A stretch of 64,000 nt of DNA from Paenibacillus sp. LS1. Its GTDB lineage: Bacteria; Bacillota; Bacilli; Paenibacillales; Paenibacillaceae. Under the pieces are notes generated by a model. The model made no database searches. It saw only the letters and a list, made by a program, of their open reading frames with translations, and was not told the DNA's origin. The stretch is from positions 62,001 through 126,000 of the forward strand of contig NZ_JAPDOE010000013.1 in assembly GCF_026013365.1 (NCBI RefSeq), given 5' to 3'. The position numbers and the translations under genes were made by a program. Shown in pieces: positions 53,558 to 62,867 of the stretch. Numbering within the stretch: position 1 is the stretch's first letter; each line of letters opens with the position of its first letter.

Positions 53558-54430
53558 TCAACCTTTTACCGCGCCAAGCATGGCACCGCTGACAAAATAC
53601 TTTTGCAGCCACGGATAGACAAGCAGAATGGGTACCGTTGCGAATACAACTGTAGCTGCTTTGAGACTTTCCGGAGTCAGTGGTGTGCGGTTAGCACCTT
53701 CCATCAATGTAAGTTCACTTACCATGTTGTTTTGAACCATTTGGAAGAGCTTCAGTTGTAGTGGATACAACTTGGGATCATTAATATACAACAGTGAATC
53801 CTGGAATCCATTCCAGCGACCCACCGCATAGAATAGCGCTAATGTGGCAAGTACAGGCATGGATAATGGCAGTATGATTTTGAATAGCGTGTGTACATGC
53901 GAGCTACCGTCAATTTCTGCTGATTCTTCCAGACTTTCAGGAATGCCTCTGAAGAATGAGATCAGGATAATCAGGTTAAATGGACTTACCAGTCCCGGTA
54001 AGATCAGTGCCCAGACTGAGTTAAGCATATTGAGATCACGAATGAGCAAATACTCGGGAATCATCCCGCCACTGAAGAACATCGTAATGATGATGACATA
54101 CATGAAGAGCTTGCGCCCTTTCAATTTTTTCTTGGTTAGCGGGTATGCAGCAGCAAGTGTGAATAACATGCACAACACTGTGGTTGCTACTGTCAGAACA
54201 GTCGTAAAGCCCAGTGAGTAGAGCATGGATTGATCAGAGAATACTTGGATATACGCATCCCAATTGAATTCTTTAGGAAAAATGGTCACTTCTCCCGAAG
54301 TAATCGCGCGATTAGAACTTAGAGATATCGCAATGGTGTGCAAAAATGGAGCCAGACAGAATATAACAAACAAACTGATAAAGGAGATATTAACGATATC
54401 AAAAATCCGATTTGAGGTGCGTTCACTCAT
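53558..54430 (-). CDS. Carbohydrate ABC transporter permease (LplC/YtcP type)
   Basis: 290 residues, about six membrane segments. The EAA-type coupling loop is EESAEIDGSSHVHTLFKIILPLSMPV near residues 180-205. The C-terminus LVYPWLQKYFVSGAMLGAVKG is typical of this Paenibacillus-abundant group. It pairs with the permease at 54501 to form the channel; the energising ATPase is usually the shared MsmK-type protein encoded elsewhere. Confidence 0.95.
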   Translation of the reverse strand: MSERTSNRIFDIVNISFISLFVIFCLAPFLHTIAISLSSNRAITSGEVTIFPKEFNWDAYIQVFSDQSMLYSLGFTTVLTVATTVLCMLFTLAAAYPLTKKKLKGRKLFMYVIIITMFFSGGMIPEYLLIRDLNMLNSVWALILPGLVSPFNLIILISFFRGIPESLEESAEIDGSSHVHTLFKIILPLSMPVLATLALFYAVGRWNGFQDSLLYINDPKLYPLQLKLFQMVQNNMVSELTLMEGANRTPLTPESLKAATVVFATVPILLVYPWLQKYFVSGAMLGAVKG

Positions 54431-54500
54431 ATGCGCACAGCTCCTTTACTGATGGTCTATACATACAAGCCGATTGGCGTATCTTTCATGCTTTGACAAC

Positions 54501-55400
54501 TTATAAAATGCCTTCGCCGGTTGCTTTCTTCGAAATATAGTTAGAACCGAGTACAAAGATTAGTCCCACAACGGCCTGGAATAACCCTACGACAGTTGCC
54601 AGCGTGTATTGTCCTGATTCAAGGCCGACCCTGTAAACAAAGGTACTAAGTACATCTGAATATTCACGTACGGCTGTGTTACCGATAATATAAGGCCGAT
54701 CAAAACCGATGCTGACCATATGTCCGAGATTAAGAATGAGCAAGGTCACAATGGTTGGTTTAATACTTGGCAACGTGATATGCCATATTCTTTTCAGCCT
54801 TGAAGCTCCGTCAATCTCGGCAGCCTCAAACAATTCCTTATTGACGCCGGTTAATGCGGCCAGATATAGAATGGTTCCCCATCCTGCACTTTGCCAGACA
54901 CCTGTGAACAGGTACGTTACAAGCCATGGGTTTTTCTCTGTCAAAAATGGTATTGAATTTAAGCCCATACTCTCCAATACACCGTTAACCATACCGGATT
55001 GATTGCCGAACAATTGGTATACAATTCCCCCGATGATAACCCAGGAGATAAAGTGAGGAATGTACAGAATCGTTTGCGATATTTTTTTAAACCATTTGAA
55101 TCGAACTTCATAGAGCATGATGGCCAATATAATTGGAGCAGGGAACGAAACAAGCAGGTCGAGGAAATTTAGCATGAAGGTATTTCGTAATGTGGTGTAG
55201 AAGTCCCGCATTCCAAATACTTCACGGAAAGCATCGAAACCGATCCACTCACTCCCGTTAATGCCCTGAAACAAGTTGAAATCCTTAAAAGCGATCTGAA
55301 CCCCGTACATTGGGCCGTAACGAAAGATCAAGAAGTAGATCAGAGGCAGTGAGATGAGCGCATATAATTGCCAATACCTTTTCAAGTATGTGATGGTCAA
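54501..55400 (-). CDS. Carbohydrate ABC transporter permease (LplB type)
   Basis: 299 residues from a TTG start with GAGGA upstream. It has six membrane segments, the LplB-like entry YFLIFRYGPMYGVQIAFKDFN, and the EAA loop EAAEIDGASRLKRIWHITLPSIKPTI. It is the partner of the permease at 53558, 70 bases away. Sugar specificity is not readable from the sequence. Confidence 0.95.
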   Translation of the reverse strand: MTITYLKRYWQLYALISLPLIYFLIFRYGPMYGVQIAFKDFNLFQGINGSEWIGFDAFREVFGMRDFYTTLRNTFMLNFLDLLVSFPAPIILAIMLYEVRFKWFKKISQTILYIPHFISWVIIGGIVYQLFGNQSGMVNGVLESMGLNSIPFLTEKNPWLVTYLFTGVWQSAGWGTILYLAALTGVNKELFEAAEIDGASRLKRIWHITLPSIKPTIVTLLILNLGHMVSIGFDRPYIIGNTAVREYSDVLSTFVYRVGLESGQYTLATVVGLFQAVVGLIFVLGSNYISKKATGEGIL

Positions 55401-55531
55401 GTCGGTTTCCTCCTATCAACAGAGAAACGGCTGTGCCGCCCATACTGGCGGCACGCGTTCCTTCCAAAGTTATGCGGTAAATTACATATTGATTTAATAA
55501 TCATAAGATAAATCTGTTTACTTGATAACGC

Positions 55532-57121
55532 TTACTGAAGTGCTGCTTCAAGCTCTTTCTTCAGCTCAGTGCCACCCAGTGACATGAAATCATTTATTTC
55601 TTTTTCATATACCGCTTCGAACTCTGCCGGTTTAGCCATCGCAGTTTTCACAATAAGCACTTTCAACTTATCATTTAGCGCTGTACCATATTTAGATTCC
55701 GCTTCAATTGGTTTGCTGAAGATAACCGGGCCGACCGTATCCGTATTAGCGATATCAATAGACTGTCTCATCAGCTCATGGTTACGTTCTGGGAAGCCTG
55801 CAATCCATGCGGCTTCATTGGCTGCCTGATCTCCAACCACTTTACCGTTGGCAATAATGGCCATGTCTCCACCGTTGTAGAGACGATCTTTGACATCCTG
55901 TGGTGCATCATCTTTAACAACTGGAACACCATCAACCATATCGTAATTTTCACCTTCGACACCGGTGTTCATCTCCAGCAAGTTCGTTCCAGAAGCCATC
56001 CAGTCTAAGTATTTCACTGCTTCAACCGAACGTTTGCTGCTTTTTGGAATCATGATGTACATACCGTTGCTACCATAACGTGATTTGATGTGTTTGTTGT
56101 CCACATTCGAGTTGGTGTAAGCGTCAACTGCTACAACTTTGCTATCCGGTACATTTTTGGACAAATTATCAAGCATACCATCTGCATACAGAATCTGACC
56201 TACGTCCTCAGACATGTAGCCAATATTACCGTTCTGGAAGTCTTTGACCAATTGCGTTTTTTCTTCATCAAGACTGAAGTCTTTACTGATCAGACCTTCA
56301 TTGTAAAGCTTGTTAAGGAACTGCATCGCATCTTTGAAGCCATCATGCAATGGTAGCTCGTAACGCTGACTGTACGTAAGGCCATCTTGTACGGGTTTAA
56401 TAAAGGAGTAAATCAATGTTTCGTACTGCGCTGGGGCAAGTGCCATACCCATTGGGATGTTTTTGCTGCCCAGATTGCCCGGATCTTTCTCTTTGAATGC
56501 TTTCAACGTTTCGTACAGCTCATCCGTTGTCGTTGGAGCTTCCATGCCGACTTTATCGAGCCAATCCTGGCGGATATATGAGTTGTAACGAGCCGTAATG
56601 GCACGTTTACCCGGAATAGCGAATTGCTGACCTTCAAGCTGACCGAATTTCAACAGGTCGTCGCCGAGATATTCTTTTAAGTTAGGTGCATGTTCATTAA
56701 GAAGTTCACCTACGTCAGTTAGACCACCTTGCTGAGCATAACGGTAGAACACACTGGAGTCGTATACAAACACAATATCTGGAACGTCGCTAGGGCTGGC
56801 CATTAACACGTTAAGCTTCGTTGTTTCTTCTGAACGTTGGACAGGTACGAATTGCACATCAATGTTATTGGGATCGCCGAATTTCTCTTGAACAAATTTA
56901 GTTAAGTAGTTGTTAGTGATCGTATGTGGAGAAGGACTGTTACCACGATCGAAGACCTCCACTTTCAAAGTAACACGCTCACCATTAGTTGTTGCCCCGC
57001 CTTCTGCTGATTCTTTTTCTGATGCAGACGAGCACCCCGCAAGTAAGGACACTCCCATTACTACCGTAAGTGCCAGACCCATCCATTTCTTCTTACTCCC
57101 CTTGGTTGCTTTTCCAATCAT
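55532..57121 (-). CDS. Extracellular solute-binding lipoprotein (LplA type)
   Basis: 529 residues. Signal and lipobox SLLAGC at about 25-30 anchor it outside. The large family-1-type binding fold shows FDRGNSPSPHTITNNYLTKFVQEKFGDPNNIDVQFVPV and WLDKVGMEAPTTTDELYETLKAFKEKDPG. It captures the sugar and gives it to the two permeases that follow. A cre-like site about 90 bases upstream suggests CcpA repression; the AraC-type membrane regulator upstream is the probable activator. Confidence 0.94.
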   Translation of the reverse strand: MIGKATKGSKKKWMGLALTVVMGVSLLAGCSSASEKESAEGGATTNGERVTLKVEVFDRGNSPSPHTITNNYLTKFVQEKFGDPNNIDVQFVPVQRSEETTKLNVLMASPSDVPDIVFVYDSSVFYRYAQQGGLTDVGELLNEHAPNLKEYLGDDLLKFGQLEGQQFAIPGKRAITARYNSYIRQDWLDKVGMEAPTTTDELYETLKAFKEKDPGNLGSKNIPMGMALAPAQYETLIYSFIKPVQDGLTYSQRYELPLHDGFKDAMQFLNKLYNEGLISKDFSLDEEKTQLVKDFQNGNIGYMSEDVGQILYADGMLDNLSKNVPDSKVVAVDAYTNSNVDNKHIKSRYGSNGMYIMIPKSSKRSVEAVKYLDWMASGTNLLEMNTGVEGENYDMVDGVPVVKDDAPQDVKDRLYNGGDMAIIANGKVVGDQAANEAAWIAGFPERNHELMRQSIDIANTDTVGPVIFSKPIEAESKYGTALNDKLKVLIVKTAMAKPAEFEAVYEKEINDFMSLGGTELKKELEAALQ

Positions 57122-57568
57122 TTTGTCATCCCCTTTTACTTTGCGTGAATGTTTATGGCTTGCTCCGAGTATTCCACATCTTTCAGAACTCTAGCAATAA
57201 ACCAATTTCGGAAGCGCTTACAAACGGAATTTAGTTTATGTGTTAAGCCCATTTTCGCAGACTGATTATTTTCCCAAAGCTGCACTGCCCTAGGCTATGA
57301 TAGCTCTCAACACCTCACGACTGGGAACTGCCTGTCCCAATTCGGATAAACCATTTTCACACACTGCCTATATTCGTAAACAAGGAAAAAACAGGAATAC
57401 CAGCTTGCTATCCTACGAAAGCAGTTGCATCGATCTCAGGCAGCAGAGAACTGTTCAACGAAAACAGGGCGAACCTCTGCAAGCCTGCTCTCCTGGTGGA
57501 AAGTGACTGCATGAAATTCACCCTGTGCTATCCTGATGTACAGATCTCAGAATATGATCACTTTTTCG
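57122..57568. other. Promoter region of the sugar transport operon
   Basis: About 450 bases with the cre-like site described separately. There is no other gene or strong hairpin that I can support. Confidence 0.45.
57209..57222 (-). promoter_or_regulatory. Candidate cre (CcpA) site upstream of the sugar-binding protein gene
   Basis: On the minus strand TGTAAGCGCTTCCG fits the cre consensus TGWAANCGNTNWCA except at the last base or two, with the central AAGCGCTT palindrome intact. It lies about 90 bases before the start. Confidence 0.6.
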
Positions 57569-59830
57569 TTACTCTTCGGGTTCTCGATGTTCACGTTTCA
57601 AACGACGATAATCTCCTGGTGTAATGCCCGTTACCCGTTTAAATACACGTCCCAACGTAATTCCATTTGCATACCCAACCTTCAGGGCAATATCCTGCAA
57701 AGAGTAATCCGTATTGAGCAGAAGCTGCTCTGTCTCCTTCATTCGAAGCTCTGTAACAAAATCAACAAACTTCATGTTGAATTCTGTCTTGAACAAATAA
57801 CTTGCATGTTTGCCCGTAATCTGGAATCGGTCGCTCAGATGTTTCAATGAAAGATCTGGATTCGCAAACTGTTCTTCAATATAATTTTTCATTTCGTTGA
57901 CCATTGCTTTGTAACTCTTGGTTTCTGTGACCGCCACATACGTTCTGAACAAGTCCGTCAGACCATCGAACAAAAGATTTTTCACATCCGTAAGCGTCTC
58001 CGCCTCTTCCACAGCACTCAACCATCTGTTGATGTTTTCTTCGGACAGCTCTTCCTGAAGCCCTTCCGACATCATGGCCACCTCTCGGCTGAGCATCTGT
58101 AACATGGCTTGAATCAGAGAACGAATCTCGTCATCCGGCAGTTTGTTCTTTTCAAATGCTGTAAAGATCTCCTCCAACTGTTCCCGCCACTGTCCACTCG
58201 ACATCCGGAACCGCTTAACAAAGTCCGCAATCATCTGCAGATAAGTATAGGTATCCAGTAAAGGATGCTGTGGTTCGCCACAGTCGGCTTGGCCGACATC
58301 TCCATTCATCAACAGTTTGCGATGCATTACCGCTTCTGCGGCCGCATAGGAGTCTCGTATTGTACCGATTCCCTGAGCGATAGGTCCAATACCAAAGCTT
58401 AAGGAAATACGTAGATTTTGTTCTACCCAGGATTTGCATTCCTCAGCTACAACACGAATCTGCCCAGACATGTCCAGGTTGTTATCACTCTGTTCTTTGA
58501 ACACAAAAAGGATTGCAATTCGATCCACACTGATCCATTCCGTCCAGCATTGTACACCCGTATTACGTGACAGCTCTTGCAAAACGTTCATCAAGGCAAA
58601 CTTCAGCGTATTTTGTTCACCTCTGGTGTACCTCTCCTGAAATCCCTTCTCATAACGGTTAATCTCTCCAACAACAACGACAAAGCGCGACGAGTCATGC
58701 ACGTCATTCAGCGGAGAGAGTTCTTTTAATTGCTCTGCTGCGTTTTCCATGTGTTCACCATGCAACAGGGCATTAAACAACTTGCTGCGCTGCATGAGTA
58801 CATTTTCCCTGCTTTTCTTGTCATAATCCATCATATGATTAATCAGATTCTCAAGTACTCCATCAATCATCTTCATCTCATCCGTACGAGCACCCGAGTG
58901 TTCAAACGCCCGAATCTGGTGAGACTCAATCCGGTTCATAATGATCTGAATGGGTTTATAGTTACGGCGAGTAATGTACACGATATACACGATCGCACAG
59001 ATGACAGTCACAATAGCAATGATTACCCATACATAAGACACGACAGATACCCAGCCAAATAAGTTGCCTGCCTTAATTCCACTGGATATTGTCCAGCCCA
59101 GTCTCTCTAGCGGTAGCGTATTCAGTTCCTGACCGTCTATCGAGCCCTCTTGGTCCGAGTGTGCATTGTACACAGCCTTACCGTCCCGATCCGTAATCGT
59201 CAGGAATGAGAGCTGACCATTAACCATACTGTCTACACTCTGCTCAATGCTGCTCATCTTGATATTAATGACCAGTGTGCCCTGAGAGCCAAAAGGCAAA
59301 GGCATATCCTTGTTCACCGTTAATACGCGAATCGGGGTACGTTGAACAGAGTCAGCATCGAATTCCCGGACCGGCTGCCAGCCTGAACCGATAGAACCGG
59401 CTTCCATCTGATCAACCCATGCCTTATCCGAGAAACTTTCCGCTTCTCTGGAACCACTTACGGTCAGAACATGTTTATTTCGCTTGTCATATAGATAGAT
59501 GGATTGAATCCATGAGGACGAATTGGATAGCTCACGTAAATTCTGCGCTATTGCATACACCGTGTCCGAACTGGTCAGGTTTGTGTTATTAAAATATAGT
59601 TTATATGCCTGCTGACTTTGTACCGTTTCCAGGATGGATAGTTCAATATCCCTGATTGTGCGATCCACCGTGTCTATCATATAACTGGAGGAGATCCGGT
59701 CTGCTTTTTTTGTTTCCTCTTGAGAGATGTCATTGATAAAAACAAACGCGATGAAAATGAGTATGGTCACCGTAAGAAAAAAAATTGGGAAGTACGAGAA
59801 CAATAACCGGTAGTACCAATTACGAGACAA
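57569..59830 (-). CDS. Membrane-bound AraC-family sensor-regulator
   Basis: 753 residues from the TTG at 59830 (GAGGAG about 8 bases upstream; a TTG 30 bases earlier is possible). Membrane segments at about 12-35 and 270-300 bracket an extracellular dCache/Cache-like sensor (SSSWIQSIYLYDKRNKHVLTVSG). A long cytoplasmic region leads to a C-terminal HTH_18 (LKHLSDRFQITGKHASYLFKTEFNMKFVDFVTELRMKETEQLLLNTDYSLQDIALKVGYANGITLGRVFKRVTGITPGDYRR). Such proteins sense an extracellular sugar and activate the adjacent ABC transporter genes. It is 447 bases before lplA. Confidence 0.92.
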   Translation of the reverse strand: MSRNWYYRLLFSYFPIFFLTVTILIFIAFVFINDISQEETKKADRISSSYMIDTVDRTIRDIELSILETVQSQQAYKLYFNNTNLTSSDTVYAIAQNLRELSNSSSWIQSIYLYDKRNKHVLTVSGSREAESFSDKAWVDQMEAGSIGSGWQPVREFDADSVQRTPIRVLTVNKDMPLPFGSQGTLVINIKMSSIEQSVDSMVNGQLSFLTITDRDGKAVYNAHSDQEGSIDGQELNTLPLERLGWTISSGIKAGNLFGWVSVVSYVWVIIAIVTVICAIVYIVYITRRNYKPIQIIMNRIESHQIRAFEHSGARTDEMKMIDGVLENLINHMMDYDKKSRENVLMQRSKLFNALLHGEHMENAAEQLKELSPLNDVHDSSRFVVVVGEINRYEKGFQERYTRGEQNTLKFALMNVLQELSRNTGVQCWTEWISVDRIAILFVFKEQSDNNLDMSGQIRVVAEECKSWVEQNLRISLSFGIGPIAQGIGTIRDSYAAAEAVMHRKLLMNGDVGQADCGEPQHPLLDTYTYLQMIADFVKRFRMSSGQWREQLEEIFTAFEKNKLPDDEIRSLIQAMLQMLSREVAMMSEGLQEELSEENINRWLSAVEEAETLTDVKNLLFDGLTDLFRTYVAVTETKSYKAMVNEMKNYIEEQFANPDLSLKHLSDRFQITGKHASYLFKTEFNMKFVDFVTELRMKETEQLLLNTDYSLQDIALKVGYANGITLGRVFKRVTGITPGDYRRLKREHREPEE

Positions 59831-59919
59831 TAGACCCCACTCCTCACTCCACGATGCCAATGTTCTCAGCCGTGGTTCTACTGTTCAGCATCCATCTCAC
59901 CTCAGGGCTGAATACTATA

Positions 59920-59933
59920 TGATAACGCTATCA
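59920..59933 (-). promoter_or_regulatory. Candidate cre site upstream of the AraC-type regulator
   Basis: TGATAACGCTATCA is a near-perfect palindrome that fits the cre consensus with one mismatch, about 90 bases before the start. Confidence 0.5.
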
Positions 59934-60010
59934 TAACTGATTTTATGTTATTATAGCACAAGCCTCTGAGCAGCAAAGCAAGAATTGAATTCAAAGAGCC
60001 AAAACAAAAA

Positions 60011-60043
60011 AACCGTGCTGAGCAGACAACAACTCAGACACGG
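60011..60043 (-). terminator. Terminator of prs
   Basis: CCGTGTCTGAG pairs with CTCAGCACGG (one bulge) and is followed by TTTTTTTGTTTT on the minus strand. Confidence 0.88.
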
Positions 60044-60083
60044 ATCAGTTAATCTGGCAGCACACCGATGAATCCTCGATGCT

Positions 60084-61031
60084 CTAAATACCGGAATCCT
60101 TAAACAATGTGGCCATGGATCCACCATCCACAATAATGCGTACGGCGCGGGCCAGCATGGGTGCAACAGGTAACACTTTGAAGCATTCAGGATGGTCATC
60201 TGGCAGTGCGATTGAGTCCGTAACCACCACCTCTTCAATAGACGGGTGATTCAATTTACTCACTGCCCCATCCGAGAACAATCCGTGTGTTGCACATACA
60301 TATACATTTTTGGACCCACGTTCCTTCAATCCTTCCACGACATTCAGAATCGTTGTTCCGGTGTCGATCAGATCCTCAATAATAATGGGTGTCCGGCCTT
60401 CAACATCACCAATGACATGGGTAATCACCGATTCATTATGGCTTGGACGTTTCTTGATCATAATGGCAAATGGGGAATCCAGACGATTCGCCAGCTTCTC
60501 TGCCATCGATGCTCGTCCCGCATCCGGGGAGACCACGACAGGGTTCTCAATTCCTTTGCTTAGCAGATAGTCACTAATCAGATCCAGCGATGTCATGTGG
60601 TCAACCGGAATGTTGAAGAATCCCTGGATCGCCGCTGCATGCAGATCGATGGTTACCACCCGATTGGCGCCAGCTGTCGTTAATACATCTGCTACCATCT
60701 TGGCCGAGATCGGCTCCCGAGGAGCAGATTTACGCTCTTGACGAGCATAACCGTAATACGGAACAATGATGTTCACATTGCGCGCTGAAGCCCTCTTTGC
60801 GGCATCAATCATCACAAGCAGCTCGACAAACAGCTCATTGATCGGATGAGACAACGACTGTACCAGAAACACATCACAATTACGGATCGTTTCTTCATAA
60901 TGAACGTAAATTTCTCCGCTCTTGAACCGGGACAGCTTGATCTTGCCCAGTTGTACTCCCAGCTTGTCACATACCTGTTCTGCCAGCTTAGGGTTCGATG
61001 AACCGGAAAAAATACGTAACGAATGCTGCAT
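60084..61031 (-). CDS. prs: Ribose-phosphate pyrophosphokinase
   Basis: 315 residues, normal length. IFSGSSNPKLAEQVC at the start, the ATP loop YYGYARQERKSAPREPISAK and the PRPP loop IIIEDLIDTGTTILN are all present. It makes PRPP from ribose 5-phosphate, the shared precursor for nucleotides and for the histidine pathway encoded next to it. GGGAGGG lies 3 bases before the ATG. It is separated from hisJ by the repeat element at 61084. Confidence 0.97.
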   Translation of the reverse strand: MQHSLRIFSGSSNPKLAEQVCDKLGVQLGKIKLSRFKSGEIYVHYEETIRNCDVFLVQSLSHPINELFVELLVMIDAAKRASARNVNIIVPYYGYARQERKSAPREPISAKMVADVLTTAGANRVVTIDLHAAAIQGFFNIPVDHMTSLDLISDYLLSKGIENPVVVSPDAGRASMAEKLANRLDSPFAIMIKKRPSHNESVITHVIGDVEGRTPIIIEDLIDTGTTILNVVEGLKERGSKNVYVCATHGLFSDGAVSKLNHPSIEEVVVTDSIALPDDHPECFKVLPVAPMLARAVRIIVDGGSMATLFKDSGI

Positions 61032-61083
61032 AATGCCCTCCCGAGGGTTGAAATCCCTATATAATCCCTTATCTAAAAGTGAG

Positions 61084-61251
61084 TGTTCAAAAAGACCGGT
61101 TTTCAGTACCGAGAAGATGGGATAAAGCTAGAAATGGAGTAGCGGAGCGTAGGCAAAACTACGTGAGCAACGGACATTTCGGCTGAATTCCAGCTTCGAT
61201 GCTGATGATGCCATTAGGCATCCGACGTAATCAAAAGCGGACTTTTTGAAC
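61084..61251. repeat. Structured intergenic repeat with terminal inverted repeats
   Basis: Ends GTTCAAAAAGACCG and, reading inward from the other side, GTTCAAAAAGTCCG, a 14-base inverted repeat with one mismatch. Inside, AAGCTAGAAAT...CATTTCGG...AGCTT and CGTAG...CTACG pair to make a long hairpin of about 165 bases. It has no coding capacity. It has the look of a dispersed palindromic/MITE-like element; I believe similar sequences are common in Paenibacillus spacers, but a search must show that. Confidence 0.6.
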
Positions 61252-61295
61252 TACCTTTAAAAGGTTATTTCCTACCCTCATTATACTCCACTGGC

Positions 61296-62120
61296 TTATA
61301 CATTTAAAGGAATGAAAGAACGATGACGGCCTTCAAAAACAGCAACTTCTATACAGCCCAACTCACGTAAAAGTGCTTCAGCTTCGGGCAAATAATCGCC
61401 AAGTTTCATTGGGTCATGTGCATCAGAACCCATGGTTAATGGAATACCCAAGCGAATAGCTTCTGTCAGCATTCTGCGACTAGGGAACATCTCGGCACAA
61501 GGCTTCGATAATCCGGAAGCATTCAGCTCCATGGCGCAGCCACTTTTGGCAATAGCCTGCAGAGCTGCGTTCTCCAATGTGATACGTTCTTCTGTCTGCT
61601 CCACTGAAGGATTAAAGCCAAACCGTTTAATGACATCCGTATGGCCCATAATATCGTACATGCCCGTTGCTGCTGCCTTGCTTACGGCATCATAGTACTG
61701 ACGATATACTTCAAGGACGTCTTTTCCCTCCCAGTGATGGGTCTGGCGGAAGTCCGTAATGTCCCATTCCCCAAGAAAATGAACGGAGCCAATCACATAG
61801 TCCCATGGATAACGCTCGATGATTGCACGGATCTCTGTTTCCCAGCCTTCAATATAGTCACCTTCCAGACCAACACGTACGTCAATCTGTCCAAGGTAGC
61901 GTTCTTTCAGAGAGAAACATTCCTCTACGTAACGCGGCAGTTCATCCATAGGCATCGCCATTTCCGGATAATATTGAGCCGGATCGACATGCAACAAGGG
62001 CATGTGATCGGACAATCCAATCTGGGATAGTCCGATCTCCACACCACGCTGCACGTACTCTTCCAGTTTGCCAACGGCATGTCCACACCGCTCATGGTGT
62101 GTGTGATAGTCTATACGCAC
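61296..62120 (-). CDS. hisJ: Histidinol-phosphatase, PHP family (HisJ type)
   Basis: 274 residues. PHP motifs: RIDYHTHHERCGH at the start (metal His), SDHMPLLHVDPAQYYPEM, VRVGLEGDYIEG, VIGSVHFLG, DIMGHTDVIKRFG and TMGSDAHDP. It removes phosphate from histidinol phosphate, the eighth step of histidine synthesis. It is 12 bases after hisIE, at the end of the his operon. Confidence 0.95.
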   Translation of the reverse strand: MRIDYHTHHERCGHAVGKLEEYVQRGVEIGLSQIGLSDHMPLLHVDPAQYYPEMAMPMDELPRYVEECFSLKERYLGQIDVRVGLEGDYIEGWETEIRAIIERYPWDYVIGSVHFLGEWDITDFRQTHHWEGKDVLEVYRQYYDAVSKAAATGMYDIMGHTDVIKRFGFNPSVEQTEERITLENAALQAIAKSGCAMELNASGLSKPCAEMFPSRRMLTEAIRLGIPLTMGSDAHDPMKLGDYLPEAEALLRELGCIEVAVFEGRHRSFIPLNV

Positions 62121-62132
62121 GTAGCTCGCCTC

Positions 62133-62867
62133 CTAATCGCGGCGAGGCCGTTCATGACGGCGGCTCAGCTCTGACATAATGTCGTCCAGCGGCAGCTTGC
62201 GTTCTTGTAACAGGACGAGCAGGTGATACATCAGGTCACTGACTTCCAGACGAAGCTCGTCATTATCTTTATTTTTGGCGGCGATAATCGTCTCGGATGC
62301 TTCTTCACCGATTTTTTTCAGTATTTTATCTACACCTTTATCGAACAAATACGTTGTATATGCACCCTCAGGGCGTTCACGTTCACGTTCTGCAATAACG
62401 GATTCCAGTTCAGCCAATACCTCGAAGCGGCTTTCGGAACTTGAATTTGTAGAAGCAGATGCCGCATCGGCCTCATTCGAAGCCTTATCTGCTGATTTCT
62501 CTGGCAAACCAATGATTTCATTATGGAAACAAGTTACCGCACCTGTATGGCAAGCAGGACCATTTGGTTTGACCTCAACTAACAAGGTATCGCCGTCACA
62601 ATCATATTTTAGGGAAGTAATCGTCTGCACGTTGCCAGATGTTGCTCCTTTATGCCACAACTCCTGACGCGAGCGCGACCAGAACCAGGTCTCACCGGAT
62701 TCCAGCGACAACTTCAGGGATTCGCGATTCATATAAGCCATCATTAAAACTTCACGAGTATCTACATCCTGCACAATGGCAGGAACCAAACCGTCACTCC
62801 AACGAATGTGTTCCACAACCTGTTCCAAGGATAACTGTTCCTTGATTTCATCGCTCACTTTAGTCAC
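62133..62867 (-). CDS. hisI: Bifunctional HisI-HisE (phosphoribosyl-AMP cyclohydrolase / -ATP pyrophosphatase)
   Basis: 244 residues, starting at GTG (AGGGGTGG upstream) and overlapping hisF by 8 bases. The N-terminal HisI part has SGETWFWSRSRQELWHKGATSGN, DCDGDTLLVEVKPNGPACHTGAVTCF (metal Cys and His). The C-terminal HisE part has RPEGAYTTYLFDKGVDKILKKIGEEASETIIAAKN and MYHLLVLL. A linker of about 30 Ala/Ser-rich residues (125-155) joins the two. It performs the second and third steps of the pathway. Confidence 0.97.
   Translation of the reverse strand: MTKVSDEIKEQLSLEQVVEHIRWSDGLVPAIVQDVDTREVLMMAYMNRESLKLSLESGETWFWSRSRQELWHKGATSGNVQTITSLKYDCDGDTLLVEVKPNGPACHTGAVTCFHNEIIGLPEKSADKASNEADAASASTNSSSESRFEVLAELESVIAERERERPEGAYTTYLFDKGVDKILKKIGEEASETIIAAKNKDNDELRLEVSDLMYHLLVLLQERKLPLDDIMSELSRRHERPRRD

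Noticed and set aside
61084..61251. T-box or other riboswitch upstream of prs
   Set aside because: The folding is dominated by terminal inverted repeats, with no T-box sequence or terminator/antiterminator pair; prs is not a typical target.
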